In this document: positions 6,501-13,195 of the stretch, piece after piece | Numbering within the stretch: position 1 is the stretch's first letter | Layout: the number at the start of each line of letters is the position of its first letter | Assembly (NCBI GenBank): GCA_947499275.1 | Contig: CANMNM010000016.1 | Location: 1 to 13,553 of the forward strand | Source: Actinomycetota bacterium | GTDB taxonomy: Bacteria > Actinomycetota > Actinomycetes > S36-B12 | DNA length: 13,553 bases | Direction: 5' to 3' | Translations under genes and position numbers: made by a program | The notes under the pieces: generated by a model | Told to the model about the DNA's origin: nothing | The model's input: the letters and a program-made list of their open reading frames with translations, nothing else | Databases searched by the model: none

Positions 6501-6506
6501 TAGACT
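6501..6506 (+). promoter_or_regulatory. Predicted leaderless -10 box of the carbamoyltransferase gene
   Basis: TAGACT followed by TGGCAA and the ATG at 6513. There is no Shine-Dalgarno sequence in the 22 nt between the whiB-like stop and this start, which supports leaderless initiation and independent transcription from the whiB-like gene. Confidence 0.5.
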
Positions 6507-6512
6507 TGGCAA

Positions 6513-7541
6513 ATGGATGCAGAACTTACGGCTGATCACGTCCGTTCCCTTGGCCTTACCGGGCGGGACTTTTTACGTGAACTTGATTTCACCGCCGTTG
6601 AATTGAATTCGTTACTTGATTTGGCGGCACGCCTGAAGCAACTACGCCGTGATGGCCGTGAGCCCGAATTACTGCACCGCAAGAACTTGGCTGCGATCTT
6701 TGAAAAGACTTCAACTCGCACCCGAATCTCATTTAGTGTCGCTATGGCTGATCAAGGTGGGAACACCACCTTTCTTGACGGAGCATCGAGCCAAATAGGT
6801 CACAAGGAATCCCCCGCTGATACGGCTCGCGTCTTGAGTCGAATTTTTGACGCAATTGAATTTCGGGGTAGCGAGCAAGCCATGGTGGAAGAACTTGCCC
6901 AGAACTCATCGGTGCCGGTCTACAACGGGTTAACCGACCAATGGCACCCCACCCAAATGCTGGCTGACTTCCTCACGATGCGCGAGCACCAGAGCAATCC
7001 CCAGGAAACGCTGTCCTATTGCTACCTCGGTGACGCGCGAAACAATATGGGAAATTCACTGTTAGTCATGGGTGCAATCATGGGCGCTGATACCAGGATT
7101 GTGGCTCCAAAAGTGTTGTGGCCGGATCAAAGCGTTATTGATCAAGCACTCGCAAAGGCTCAGGAAAGTGGCGCAAAAATCACTCTCACCGAAGACATTG
7201 CCGAAGGGGTAGTGGGCGCAGAATTTGTGCACACCGACGTTTGGGTATCCATGGGTGAATCCAAAGACGTGTGGCAGGAGCGCATTGAGCTACTCAAGCC
7301 TTACCAAATAAATCAAAGGGTGCTTGACCTAGCCGGAAGCAACGCGAAGGCGATGCATTGCCTACCTGCCTACCACGACACCAAGACTGTGATTGGCGCG
7401 CAAATTGCCCAGGATTTCAATCTCCACGGCGGAATTGAAATCACGCACGAGGTATTCGAATCCCCCGCAAACATCGCATTCGATCAAGCAGAGAACCGCA
7501 TGCACACGATTAAATCAATTCTCGTTGCAACCCTCGCTTGA
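6513..7541 (+). CDS. Ornithine carbamoyltransferase (EC 2.1.3.3)
   Basis: Transfers the carbamoyl group between carbamoyl phosphate and ornithine, giving citrulline, or runs the reverse reaction in arginine breakdown. The 342 residues contain the carbamoyl-phosphate motif STRTR (67-71), HPTQ (145-148), the ornithine loop DVWVSMGE (242-249) and the HCLP catalytic cysteine motif (282-285, Cys283). Length and the segments FRGSEQ and NGLTDQWHPTQ are closer to the long ArcB/ArgI type than to the ~310-residue anabolic ArgF, so the symbol is left open. No other arginine genes are in the window. An N-terminal extension of about 15 residues precedes the family start at TGRDFLRELDF. It converges on the PEP carboxykinase gene with only 4 nt between stops. 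Confidence 0.92.
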   Translation: MDAELTADHVRSLGLTGRDFLRELDFTAVELNSLLDLAARLKQLRRDGREPELLHRKNLAAIFEKTSTRTRISFSVAMADQGGNTTFLDGASSQIGHKESPADTARVLSRIFDAIEFRGSEQAMVEELAQNSSVPVYNGLTDQWHPTQMLADFLTMREHQSNPQETLSYCYLGDARNNMGNSLLVMGAIMGADTRIVAPKVLWPDQSVIDQALAKAQESGAKITLTEDIAEGVVGAEFVHTDVWVSMGESKDVWQERIELLKPYQINQRVLDLAGSNAKAMHCLPAYHDTKTVIGAQIAQDFNLHGGIEITHEVFESPANIAFDQAENRMHTIKSILVATLA

Positions 7542-7545
7542 GCAG

Positions 7546-9375
7546 TTAGGCGCTCTTTAACCGATCGCGTAACCCTTGGAGTTGGTTGTTGAGTTCGGCA
7601 GGAACCCGATCACCGAACTCCGCGTAATACTCCTGGGTCAAATCGGTTTCAGCCAACCACGACTCTGCATTAACAGCAAAGAGCTCAGCGAGCTTTTCCT
7701 CTGATAGGTCAAGGCCAACGGTGTTCAGTGCACCGGCTGCTGGGATCCGACCAATGGGAGTGTCAACCGCTTCGGCTTTGCCACTGAGTCGATTAACGAT
7801 CCATTCGAGAACCCGTGCGTTTTCGCCGAATCCAGGCCAAATGAATTTGCCATCGGTGTCCTTGCGGAACCAGTTGACGGAGTAGATACGTGGCAGTTTG
7901 TCTGCGCTGGTGAAACCGCCGATCTTGAGCCAGTGACCCCAGTAGTCGGCCATGTTGTATCCGCAGAATGGCAGCATTGCAAAAGGATCCCGGCGTAGTG
8001 CGCCAACGGTTCCTTCAGCAGCGGCAGTCTGCTCGCTGGACACCGATGAACCAACAAAGACACCGTGGGCCCAGTCAAATGCTTCAGAGACCAATGGAAC
8101 GTTGGTTGCGCGGCGGCCACCGAAGAGGATTGCATCAATCGGGACACCCGTTGGGTCTTCCCAGTTAGGAGCAATCGATGGGCATTGGCCTGCAGGAACT
8201 GTGAATCGCGCATTGGGGTGGCTTGAGGGATCCGCCGAAGCAGGCGTCCAGTCATTGCCCTTCCAGTCGATGAGGTGAGCAGGAACTTCATCGGTGAAGC
8301 CTTCCCACCAGATATCTCCGTCATCGGTCAACGCTACGTTGGTGAAAATCGAATTGCCGCTGAGTGAGCGGACGGCATTCGCATTCGTGCTCATGCCCGT
8401 TCCGGGCGCAACACCAAAGAATCCAGCTTCTGGGTTGATCGCATAGAGACGACCATCTTCCCCAAATCGCATCCAGGCAATGTCATCTCCGATTGTTTCT
8501 ACTTTCCAACCCGGAATTGTCGGTTCAAGCATTGCAAGGTTTGTTTTTCCGCACGCGGAAGGGAAGGCAGCCGTAATGTACTTAACGTCGTTTGCTGGTG
8601 ATGTCAGTTTCAAGACCAACATGTGTTCGGCCATCCAGCCTTCATCGCGGGCCATGGCCGAAGCAATACGCAATGCGAAGCATTTCTTGCCGAGCAATGC
8701 GTTGCCGCCGTAACCGGAGCCATAGGACCAAATCTCACGGGTCTCAGGAAAATGAACGATGTACTTGGTGTCATTGCATGGCCAAGCAACGTCAGGAATT
8801 GAATTGCCTGCTGCGTCCACGAGTGGGTAACCGACCGAGTGCACGGCCGGAACGAATTCACCGAACTCGCCAATTTCGTCCAGTGCTGCCTGACCCATGC
8901 GTGTCATGAGTTTCATGTTCACAACGACGTAAGGAGAATCGGTAATTTCGACGCCCAGTTGGGCAATTCGGGAGCCGAGTGGTCCCATCGAGAATGGAAT
9001 GACATACATGGTGCGACCGCGCATTGCACCCTTCATTAAGCCATTCAACGTTGAACGCATGTCCGTCGGTTCCATCCAGTTATTTGTGGGGCCTGCATCA
9101 ATTTCTCGTTGGGAACAGATATACGTGCTGCTTTCAACACGAGCCACGTCACTTGGGTTTGAACGGGCAAGGAATGAGTTGGGCCGCAGATCTTTATTGA
9201 GCCTGGTCATGGTTCCCGAATCAACCATTTGGTTGGTCAAACGCGTCCACTCGGCTTCAGAGCCGTCACTCCACTCAATGGCGTCAGGCTCCAACAACGT
9301 GGCCATCTCGTCAACCCACTCGAGTAGTTGCTTATTTTGGGTGGGTGCTGAATCGAAATCGAGACGAGCGGCCAT
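7546..9375 (-). CDS. pckG: Phosphoenolpyruvate carboxykinase, GTP-dependent (EC 4.1.1.32)
   Basis: Interconverts oxaloacetate plus GTP with phosphoenolpyruvate, GDP and CO2 at the entry to gluconeogenesis. The 609 residues are full length for the GTP class. Visible motifs are GAMRGRTMYVIPFSMGP (116-132), the substrate loop SYGSGYGGNALLGKKCFA (217-234), the kinase-1 P-loop FPSACGKTN (271-279, with the mobile-loop cysteine C275) and the metal-binding kinase-2 GDDIAWM (296-302). The ATG start is strongly supported by an extended ribosome site. It lies 152 nt downstream of the CsoR-family gene on the same strand; the gap is long enough for its own promoter, though I could not identify one with confidence. 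Confidence 0.97.
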   Translation of the reverse strand: MAARLDFDSAPTQNKQLLEWVDEMATLLEPDAIEWSDGSEAEWTRLTNQMVDSGTMTRLNKDLRPNSFLARSNPSDVARVESSTYICSQREIDAGPTNNWMEPTDMRSTLNGLMKGAMRGRTMYVIPFSMGPLGSRIAQLGVEITDSPYVVVNMKLMTRMGQAALDEIGEFGEFVPAVHSVGYPLVDAAGNSIPDVAWPCNDTKYIVHFPETREIWSYGSGYGGNALLGKKCFALRIASAMARDEGWMAEHMLVLKLTSPANDVKYITAAFPSACGKTNLAMLEPTIPGWKVETIGDDIAWMRFGEDGRLYAINPEAGFFGVAPGTGMSTNANAVRSLSGNSIFTNVALTDDGDIWWEGFTDEVPAHLIDWKGNDWTPASADPSSHPNARFTVPAGQCPSIAPNWEDPTGVPIDAILFGGRRATNVPLVSEAFDWAHGVFVGSSVSSEQTAAAEGTVGALRRDPFAMLPFCGYNMADYWGHWLKIGGFTSADKLPRIYSVNWFRKDTDGKFIWPGFGENARVLEWIVNRLSGKAEAVDTPIGRIPAAGALNTVGLDLSEEKLAELFAVNAESWLAETDLTQEYYAEFGDRVPAELNNQLQGLRDRLKSA

Positions 9376-9376
9376 G

Positions 9377-9389
9377 GGATCACTTCCTT
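9377..9389 (-). promoter_or_regulatory. Extended ribosome binding site of pckG
   Basis: AAGGAAGTGATCC on the minus strand, ending 1 nt before the ATG. It matches the full complement of the typical bacterial 16S rRNA 3' tail (AAGGAGGTGATCC) at 12 of 13 positions. It contrasts with the many starts here that have no Shine-Dalgarno site. Confidence 0.65.
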
Positions 9390-9527
9390 GCGATGGTGGG
9401 CTACCGGATTTTTTCTTTGCCTAAGGATGCACCTTAACGGCCGATTCCGCCACCGATACGAGGGTGATCTACCGCACGTGTGACAAAGGGCACAAAACGT
9501 TGGGTTACCCCTGTGGGCTAACGAGGA

Positions 9528-9788
9528 TTAGGCCAATGAGAGGAACAGCTTTTCGAGCTGCTCCCGGGTCATCGGTGCAGCATCGCCTTTCTCAAAACAC
9601 TCCTGCATCCCGGCCGCAACGACTTTGAATCCGGCCCGGTCCAGGGCTTTAGATACCGCCGCTAGCTGGGTAACAACCTCGGTGCACCCCCGACCCGTCT
9701 CAATCATGTTGATCACACCATCGAGCTGACCCCGAGCACGCTTTAGCCGGGTAAGCACCTCGGTGTTGATCTCTGGTTCAAGGTTCAT
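9528..9788 (-). CDS. CsoR/FrmR-family repressor, CstR-like (copper His ligand absent)
   Basis: All-helical DNA-binding repressor of the CsoR/RcnR/FrmR (DUF156) family, 86 residues. It has the family helix LTRLKRARGQLDGVINMIETGRGC (shown here only as its ends: LTRLKRARGQ and MIETGRGC). Copper sensors use Cys-His-Cys, with the second cysteine 29 residues after the first and His 4 before it. Here Cys35 and Cys64 keep that spacing but the His position is Gly60, as in the persulfide sensor CstR, whose paired cysteines are also 29 apart. A per/polysulfide sensor is therefore more likely than a Cu(I) sensor. A TTG at 9794 is in frame, but ATG 9788 sits 6 nt after a TAGTCT box and is preferred. Its promoter holds the ATACCC-N4-GGGTAT palindrome, so it is probably autoregulated. 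No copper pump gene is nearby. Confidence 0.87.
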   Translation of the reverse strand: MNLEPEINTEVLTRLKRARGQLDGVINMIETGRGCTEVVTQLAAVSKALDRAGFKVVAAGMQECFEKGDAAPMTREQLEKLFLSLA

Positions 9789-9794
9789 GCGCAA

Positions 9795-9800
9795 AGACTA
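9795..9800 (-). promoter_or_regulatory. Predicted leaderless -10 box of the CstR-like gene
   Basis: TAGTCT on the minus strand followed by TTGCGC and the ATG at 9788. The operator lies 14-29 nt upstream of the box, over the expected -35 region. Confidence 0.5.
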
Positions 9801-9813
9801 CTCTCTCGAGTGC

Positions 9814-9829
9814 ATACCCGCAGGGGTAT
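9814..9829. promoter_or_regulatory. CsoR/CstR-type operator of the repressor's own gene
   Basis: ATACCCGCAGGGGTAT, a perfect ATACCC-N4-GGGTAT palindrome, in the 206-nt divergent region between the CstR-like gene and the S51 peptidase gene. Same arms and spacing as the thioredoxin operator. The remaining stretch, 9830-9980, shows no further gene, tRNA or convincing hairpin. Confidence 0.7.
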
Positions 9830-9980
9830 CCCCGCCGGGACGTTGTGTGGTGAAGCTCGCACAGCAGCCAAGGGTTAAATGGCCGGCGGCCCTGCAACGG
9901 CCTACGGTCCCCGGGCTTACTCTGCATTCTGTGAATTCGTGGAACCCAGCGCGTAACTCCGCACCAGTGGGGCTTTACCT

Positions 9981-10008
9981 ATGAGTGGGAAAACATGAGT
10001 GGGAAAAT
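9981..10008 (+). repeat. 14-bp tandem duplication over the S51 peptidase start, creating a minicistron
   Basis: ATGAGTGGGAAAAC (9981-9994) is followed directly by ATGAGTGGGAAAAT (9995-10008), 13 of 14 identical. Because 14 is not a multiple of 3, the first ATG opens a 5-codon frame (M-S-G-K-T) that stops at TGA 9996-9998, overlapping the second ATG as ATGA. This would allow reinitiation or act as a short upstream frame. Confidence 0.8.
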
Positions 10009-10720
10009 TGCTCTCGTTGGAAGCGGTGAATACCTTCCGATTATGCAAGATCTGGAGGCTTGGCTGCTCGAGGATCGCCCCCGCACCTACGTTCAGATCG
10101 CAACCGCCGCAGCCCCCGAAGGTGAACGCTCACTCGCGCGATGGCATCAGTTGGGCAAAGATGCCGCCCAACGACTTGATGCGCAACAGGTAGTCATCGA
10201 TATTAAAAATCGGAAAGATGCTGACGACCCAGAGATCATTGGTGCGATTGCCGGTGCAGGACTCATTTACCTCTCCGGTGGGAACCCCCATTTTCTTGCC
10301 AAAACTTTACGCGACACCCTTGCTTGGAAAACCATTCTGGAACAGTGGCGTGGTGGGGCATCAATCGCAGGCTGCAGCGCCGGAGCAATGGCCCTTTGCG
10401 GATACGTGCCTAATTTCCGTCACCCTAAGGAGGGTGGCGACTCGGGACTTGGGTTGATTCTCAATGCACGGGTCATTCCACATTTTGATCGCTACTCTCG
10501 TTTCATCCCTGACTTCGCACTAAAACCACTACTTACCGATGGACAGAAAATAATTGGCATTGATGAGAACACTGCGCTAACAAGTAGCGGCCCCGGTGAG
10601 AATCACGCGCGTGCGTGGGACTTTCGAAGTGTCGGTGAAGGGTCAAGCTGGCGCATTGAGTCTGACCGCAAGTATCGAATCAATAGTCCGATTGAACTGC
10701 TAGTTGATTCACTTGGATGA
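9995..10720 (+). CDS. Peptidase S51 family protein (dipeptidase E/cyanophycinase-like)
   Basis: Putative cytoplasmic serine peptidase of the S51 class, a class I glutamine-amidotransferase-like fold; relatives cleave Asp-X dipeptides or cyanophycin. The 241 residues begin with KIALVGSGEY, and YLSGGNP (92-98) is the usual segment before the nucleophile elbow. The elbow is GCSAGAMAL (126-134) with Ser128. His163 (VIPHFDRY) and the IIGIDENTAL strand (187-195, Glu191) fill the expected later positions. The substrate cannot be assigned: no cyanophycin synthetase is in the window. The start is the second copy of a 14-bp repeat, giving GTGGGA as a weak ribosome site. The 3' end overlaps trmB, so the two are probably co-transcribed. 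Confidence 0.85.
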   Translation: MSGKIALVGSGEYLPIMQDLEAWLLEDRPRTYVQIATAAAPEGERSLARWHQLGKDAAQRLDAQQVVIDIKNRKDADDPEIIGAIAGAGLIYLSGGNPHFLAKTLRDTLAWKTILEQWRGGASIAGCSAGAMALCGYVPNFRHPKEGGDSGLGLILNARVIPHFDRYSRFIPDFALKPLLTDGQKIIGIDENTALTSSGPGENHARAWDFRSVGEGSSWRIESDRKYRINSPIELLVDSLG

Positions 10721-11402
10721 CTACGTAGAGGAATTCCCAGAAACTCAATCATTGGGACGTGGGATCCGAACGTTTAAACCCCGCAGGAGCCGGATCACTA
10801 AGTCACAACAATTCGCGGTGGACAACCCCAAAGATTTAACAATTGTCTATGAGGCCGCGCTTCTTAATTGGCCTAGCCCAGCAACTGCTCTTTACCTTGA
10901 CATTGGTTTTGGTAACGGGGTTTCAACCCTTCACTTTGCGCAAGCCGAACCGCAAGCAGCGTTCCTAGCGATCGATGTCCACACACCGGGTGTCGGTGAC
11001 TTGCTCTCTGAACTTCACACCCAAGAAATCACGAACGTTCGGGTGATGGAAACGGATGCGATCGCTGTTCTAGAAAACATGATCGCGCCTAATTCCCTGG
11101 CCGGGGTTTACACGCTGTTCCCAGACCCGTGGCAAAAAGCCCGCCACCACAAACGTCGGATCGTTCAGCAAAGCGTCCTGGAACTTATGCATTCACGAAT
11201 CACACAAGGTGGTTTTTGGCATATTGCAACCGATTGGGCCCACTACGCGCAAAGCATCAGTGAATTATTCGCCCAATCCGGTAATCAATTGCAATGGCAG
11301 GGTGGGGAAGTGGACAGACCGGATCGAGCACTTACCCGCTACGAGGAACGGGCGCTTGATGAAGGTCGGATCGTCTCGGATTTTCGATACATAAAGTATT
11401 AA
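10704..11402 (+). CDS. trmB: tRNA (guanine-N7-)-methyltransferase
   Basis: S-adenosylmethionine-dependent enzyme that makes m7G46 in tRNA variable loops. The 232 residues contain RRSRITKSQQ (27-36), the AdoMet-binding DIGFGNG (66-72), LFPDPWQKARHHKRR (138-152, where most members have PK rather than QK after DPW), IATDW (174-178) and the C-terminal TRYEERALDEGR (211-222), all diagnostic. The start is uncertain: TTG at 10704 gives a 17-nt overlap with the S51 gene, TTG at 10713 an 8-nt overlap; no ATG or GTG fits. The ATG at 10717 is out of frame and stops at once. Coupling to the upstream gene probably drives translation. Confidence 0.93.
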   Translation: MIHLDDYVEEFPETQSLGRGIRTFKPRRSRITKSQQFAVDNPKDLTIVYEAALLNWPSPATALYLDIGFGNGVSTLHFAQAEPQAAFLAIDVHTPGVGDLLSELHTQEITNVRVMETDAIAVLENMIAPNSLAGVYTLFPDPWQKARHHKRRIVQQSVLELMHSRITQGGFWHIATDWAHYAQSISELFAQSGNQLQWQGGEVDRPDRALTRYEERALDEGRIVSDFRYIKY

Positions 11403-11438
11403 TATGCAAGCCCACAAAGACAAGTTCTCACTTTTGCT

Positions 11439-11444
11439 TAGGAT
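11439..11444 (+). promoter_or_regulatory. Predicted leaderless -10 box of the DHPS-like gene
   Basis: TAGGAT, then TATCAG, then the ATG at 11451. The 48-nt gap after trmB has no Shine-Dalgarno site and no hairpin, so the gene is probably transcribed separately and without a leader. Confidence 0.5.
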
Positions 11445-11450
11445 TATCAG

Positions 11451-12332
11451 ATGATCTCCCTGGAGTCACTGAGCAACCTGTACCTACAGCATTCACAGGC
11501 GATTAGTGCACCCGTAGCGCCACTGAGAGTCAACGGCAAGCCGATTGAACGAGCAGCGCTTATGGCCACCGTGAATCTTTCTCGTGACTCGACCTACCGT
11601 GAAAGTATTGCAATCAGCGCCGAAGCGGCGATCCGTAAGTCTCGCGTCTACTTCGCCCAAGGTGCTGACCTAATCGATATCGGCGCCGAATCAAGCACCG
11701 CCAAAGCTTCACGGGTGAGCGCACGCGACCAGATCAAACAACTCGTGCCCGTCATTGAGCAGCTCACTACCGATTCGATCCCGGTATCTGCAGAAACCTA
11801 TGAACCTGAGGTCGTCAAAGCCTGTTTAAACGCCGGTGCCAGTGTTCTGAATTTCACCGGCACTGAACATGAAGAAGAAATCCTTGATCTTGCAAGTGAG
11901 TTCAATGCAACTGTAATTTTATGTTACGTCGGTGGTGCCAATGTCAGGGAAATTACCGACCTTGAATTAGACCAAGATCCAATTCCACGCCTACAGGAAT
12001 ATTTCGCCAAGCGAATCGACACTGCACTTGGACATGGCGTGAAAAACATTGTGATTGATCCCGGTATGGGTTTCTATTATGGAAACCTAGTTGACCCCTT
12101 GACCCGAGTTCGTCACCAAACCAAAGTGATCCTAAATTCATTTCGCTTACGTGAACTGGGTTACCCGATCTGTCAGGCCCTCCCCCACGCATTTGACCTG
12201 TTCGAAGACGAGTTCCGAACCGCGGAAAGTTTCTTCGCAGTGATCGCAAGCCTTGGTGGAGTAAACCTATTGCGCACCCACGAAATATCGAAAGTGAATG
12301 CTGTTCTTCGCGCAATCAATACCTTGGCCTAA
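11451..12332 (+). CDS. Dihydropteroate synthase-like (pterin-binding fold) protein, divergent
   Basis: TIM-barrel protein of 293 residues related to dihydropteroate synthase (FolP), which joins pterin pyrophosphate and p-aminobenzoate. Matches to the family: MATVNLSRDS (38-47, for the usual NVTPDSF), GADLIDIGAESS (71-82), LNFTG (133-137, for INDI), IDPGMGF (202-208) and the terminal LRTHEIS (274-280, for the RxH motif). Differences: SAET where the family has a conserved Asp (Glu115), no SRK lysine motif (the ALPHAF region, 243-248, is in its place), and no GFGKT after DPG. The pterin pocket seems partly kept and the catalytic lysine missing, so canonical folate synthesis is doubtful. No other folate genes are nearby. 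Function unknown. Confidence 0.75.
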   Translation: MISLESLSNLYLQHSQAISAPVAPLRVNGKPIERAALMATVNLSRDSTYRESIAISAEAAIRKSRVYFAQGADLIDIGAESSTAKASRVSARDQIKQLVPVIEQLTTDSIPVSAETYEPEVVKACLNAGASVLNFTGTEHEEEILDLASEFNATVILCYVGGANVREITDLELDQDPIPRLQEYFAKRIDTALGHGVKNIVIDPGMGFYYGNLVDPLTRVRHQTKVILNSFRLRELGYPICQALPHAFDLFEDEFRTAESFFAVIASLGGVNLLRTHEISKVNAVLRAINTLA

Positions 12333-12376
12333 CTCGCATCACTTCCATTCGGCACTTTTCAGTATGCCAAACGTGA

Positions 12377-12382
12377 TTAACT
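12377..12382 (+). promoter_or_regulatory. Weak candidate -10 box of the alpha/beta hydrolase gene
   Basis: TTAACT with the same 6-nt spacing to the ATG at 12389 as other starts in the window, but a poor match to TAnnnT. There is no ribosome site in the 56-nt gap. Confidence 0.25.
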
Positions 12383-12388
12383 ATCCGG

Positions 12389-13195
12389 ATGGTAAACGTG
12401 CGCAGGGACTACGCGGATGTCTCGATAGGGCAAATCCACTTTCGATCGGCGATGCCTGAGAATGTCACTGCACCGCCATTGCTCATGTTGCACATGAGCC
12501 CTGCATCTGGTCTCGTCTACGAAAACCTGATGGGTGCCGTCGGGGAGTCGAGGTGGTGCATTGCCCCCGACACTCCAGGTTATGGCAATTCCGATGCTCC
12601 GTTTGATGTACCAACAATTGAAACCTACGCCGACCTGATAATCGAACTACTTGATTCACTCAATATCAAGGAGCCGGTCGATGTAATGGGCTATCACACT
12701 GGATCTATGACTTCGGTGTCTCTCGCCGATCGCTACCCAAGTCGGATTCGCAAAGTGATTCTCGTCTCCGCTCCGCTTTTTGATGAACAAGATCTAGAAA
12801 AGTTCGCGCTGGTTTACTCAGAGGAACCCCTGTGGACGCCCGACGGTGAACGTTTACTTTCACTTTGGCAATGGTTCGTCGGATTTTTCAAGGTGGGTGA
12901 GGAAAATACGGTTGCGCAAGCAGGCCGAATCTTTTACGAGCGGCTTTCGGGCCGGGAGAAATACTGGTGGGGGCATCATGCGGCATTTCAATTTGACCTA
13001 GCGTCGGCACTCACTCGAGTTCAACAGCCAATTGTGGTGATCAACCCTGCCGATGACCTTCCCGAGTTCACGCGTCGAGCCGCTCCCTTGATTCGCAATG
13101 GAATGATTCAGGAGCACCCGGAGTGGACCCACGGATTTATGGATTCACACACGCAAGCGGCAGCAGAGGTGATTAACACTTACCTCAATCGTTGA
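12389..13195 (+). CDS. Alpha/beta hydrolase with His at the nucleophile position
   Basis: Cytoplasmic alpha/beta-hydrolase-fold protein, 268 residues, no signal peptide. LLMLHMSPAS (31-40) is the oxyanion strand, PDTPGYGNSD (60-69) the usual DxxGxGxS segment, VMGYHTGSM (99-107) the nucleophile elbow, INPADDLPE (218-226) the acid strand and WTHGFMD (246-252) the catalytic histidine turn (His248). The elbow reads G-Y-H-T-G instead of G-x-S-x-G, so His103 stands where Ser/Asp/Cys is expected; Thr104 and Ser106 are adjacent. Either it belongs to a subfamily with altered chemistry or it is not a classical esterase. Substrate unknown. Its last 16 nt overlap the convergent dienelactone hydrolase gene. 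Confidence 0.85.
   Translation: MVNVRRDYADVSIGQIHFRSAMPENVTAPPLLMLHMSPASGLVYENLMGAVGESRWCIAPDTPGYGNSDAPFDVPTIETYADLIIELLDSLNIKEPVDVMGYHTGSMTSVSLADRYPSRIRKVILVSAPLFDEQDLEKFALVYSEEPLWTPDGERLLSLWQWFVGFFKVGEENTVAQAGRIFYERLSGREKYWWGHHAAFQFDLASALTRVQQPIVVINPADDLPEFTRRAAPLIRNGMIQEHPEWTHGFMDSHTQAAAEVINTYLNR

Noticed and set aside
7725..8324. 199-codon minus-strand frame inside pckG
   Set aside because: It is a different frame within a fully conserved PEP carboxykinase gene and its translation resembles no family.
9505..9522. Imperfect inverted repeat GTTACCCCTGTGGGCTAAC between pckG and the CstR-like gene, considered as a third operator or a terminator
   Set aside because: The arms do not match ATACCC/GGGTAT and contain a mismatch. 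As a terminator the stem is short and no U tract follows directly.
9830..9980. Possible tRNA or small RNA in the GC-rich part of the divergent region
   Set aside because: No T-arm consensus (GGTTCGAATC-like), no cloverleaf arms, and only short GC-rich self-complementarity around GGCCGGCGGCC.
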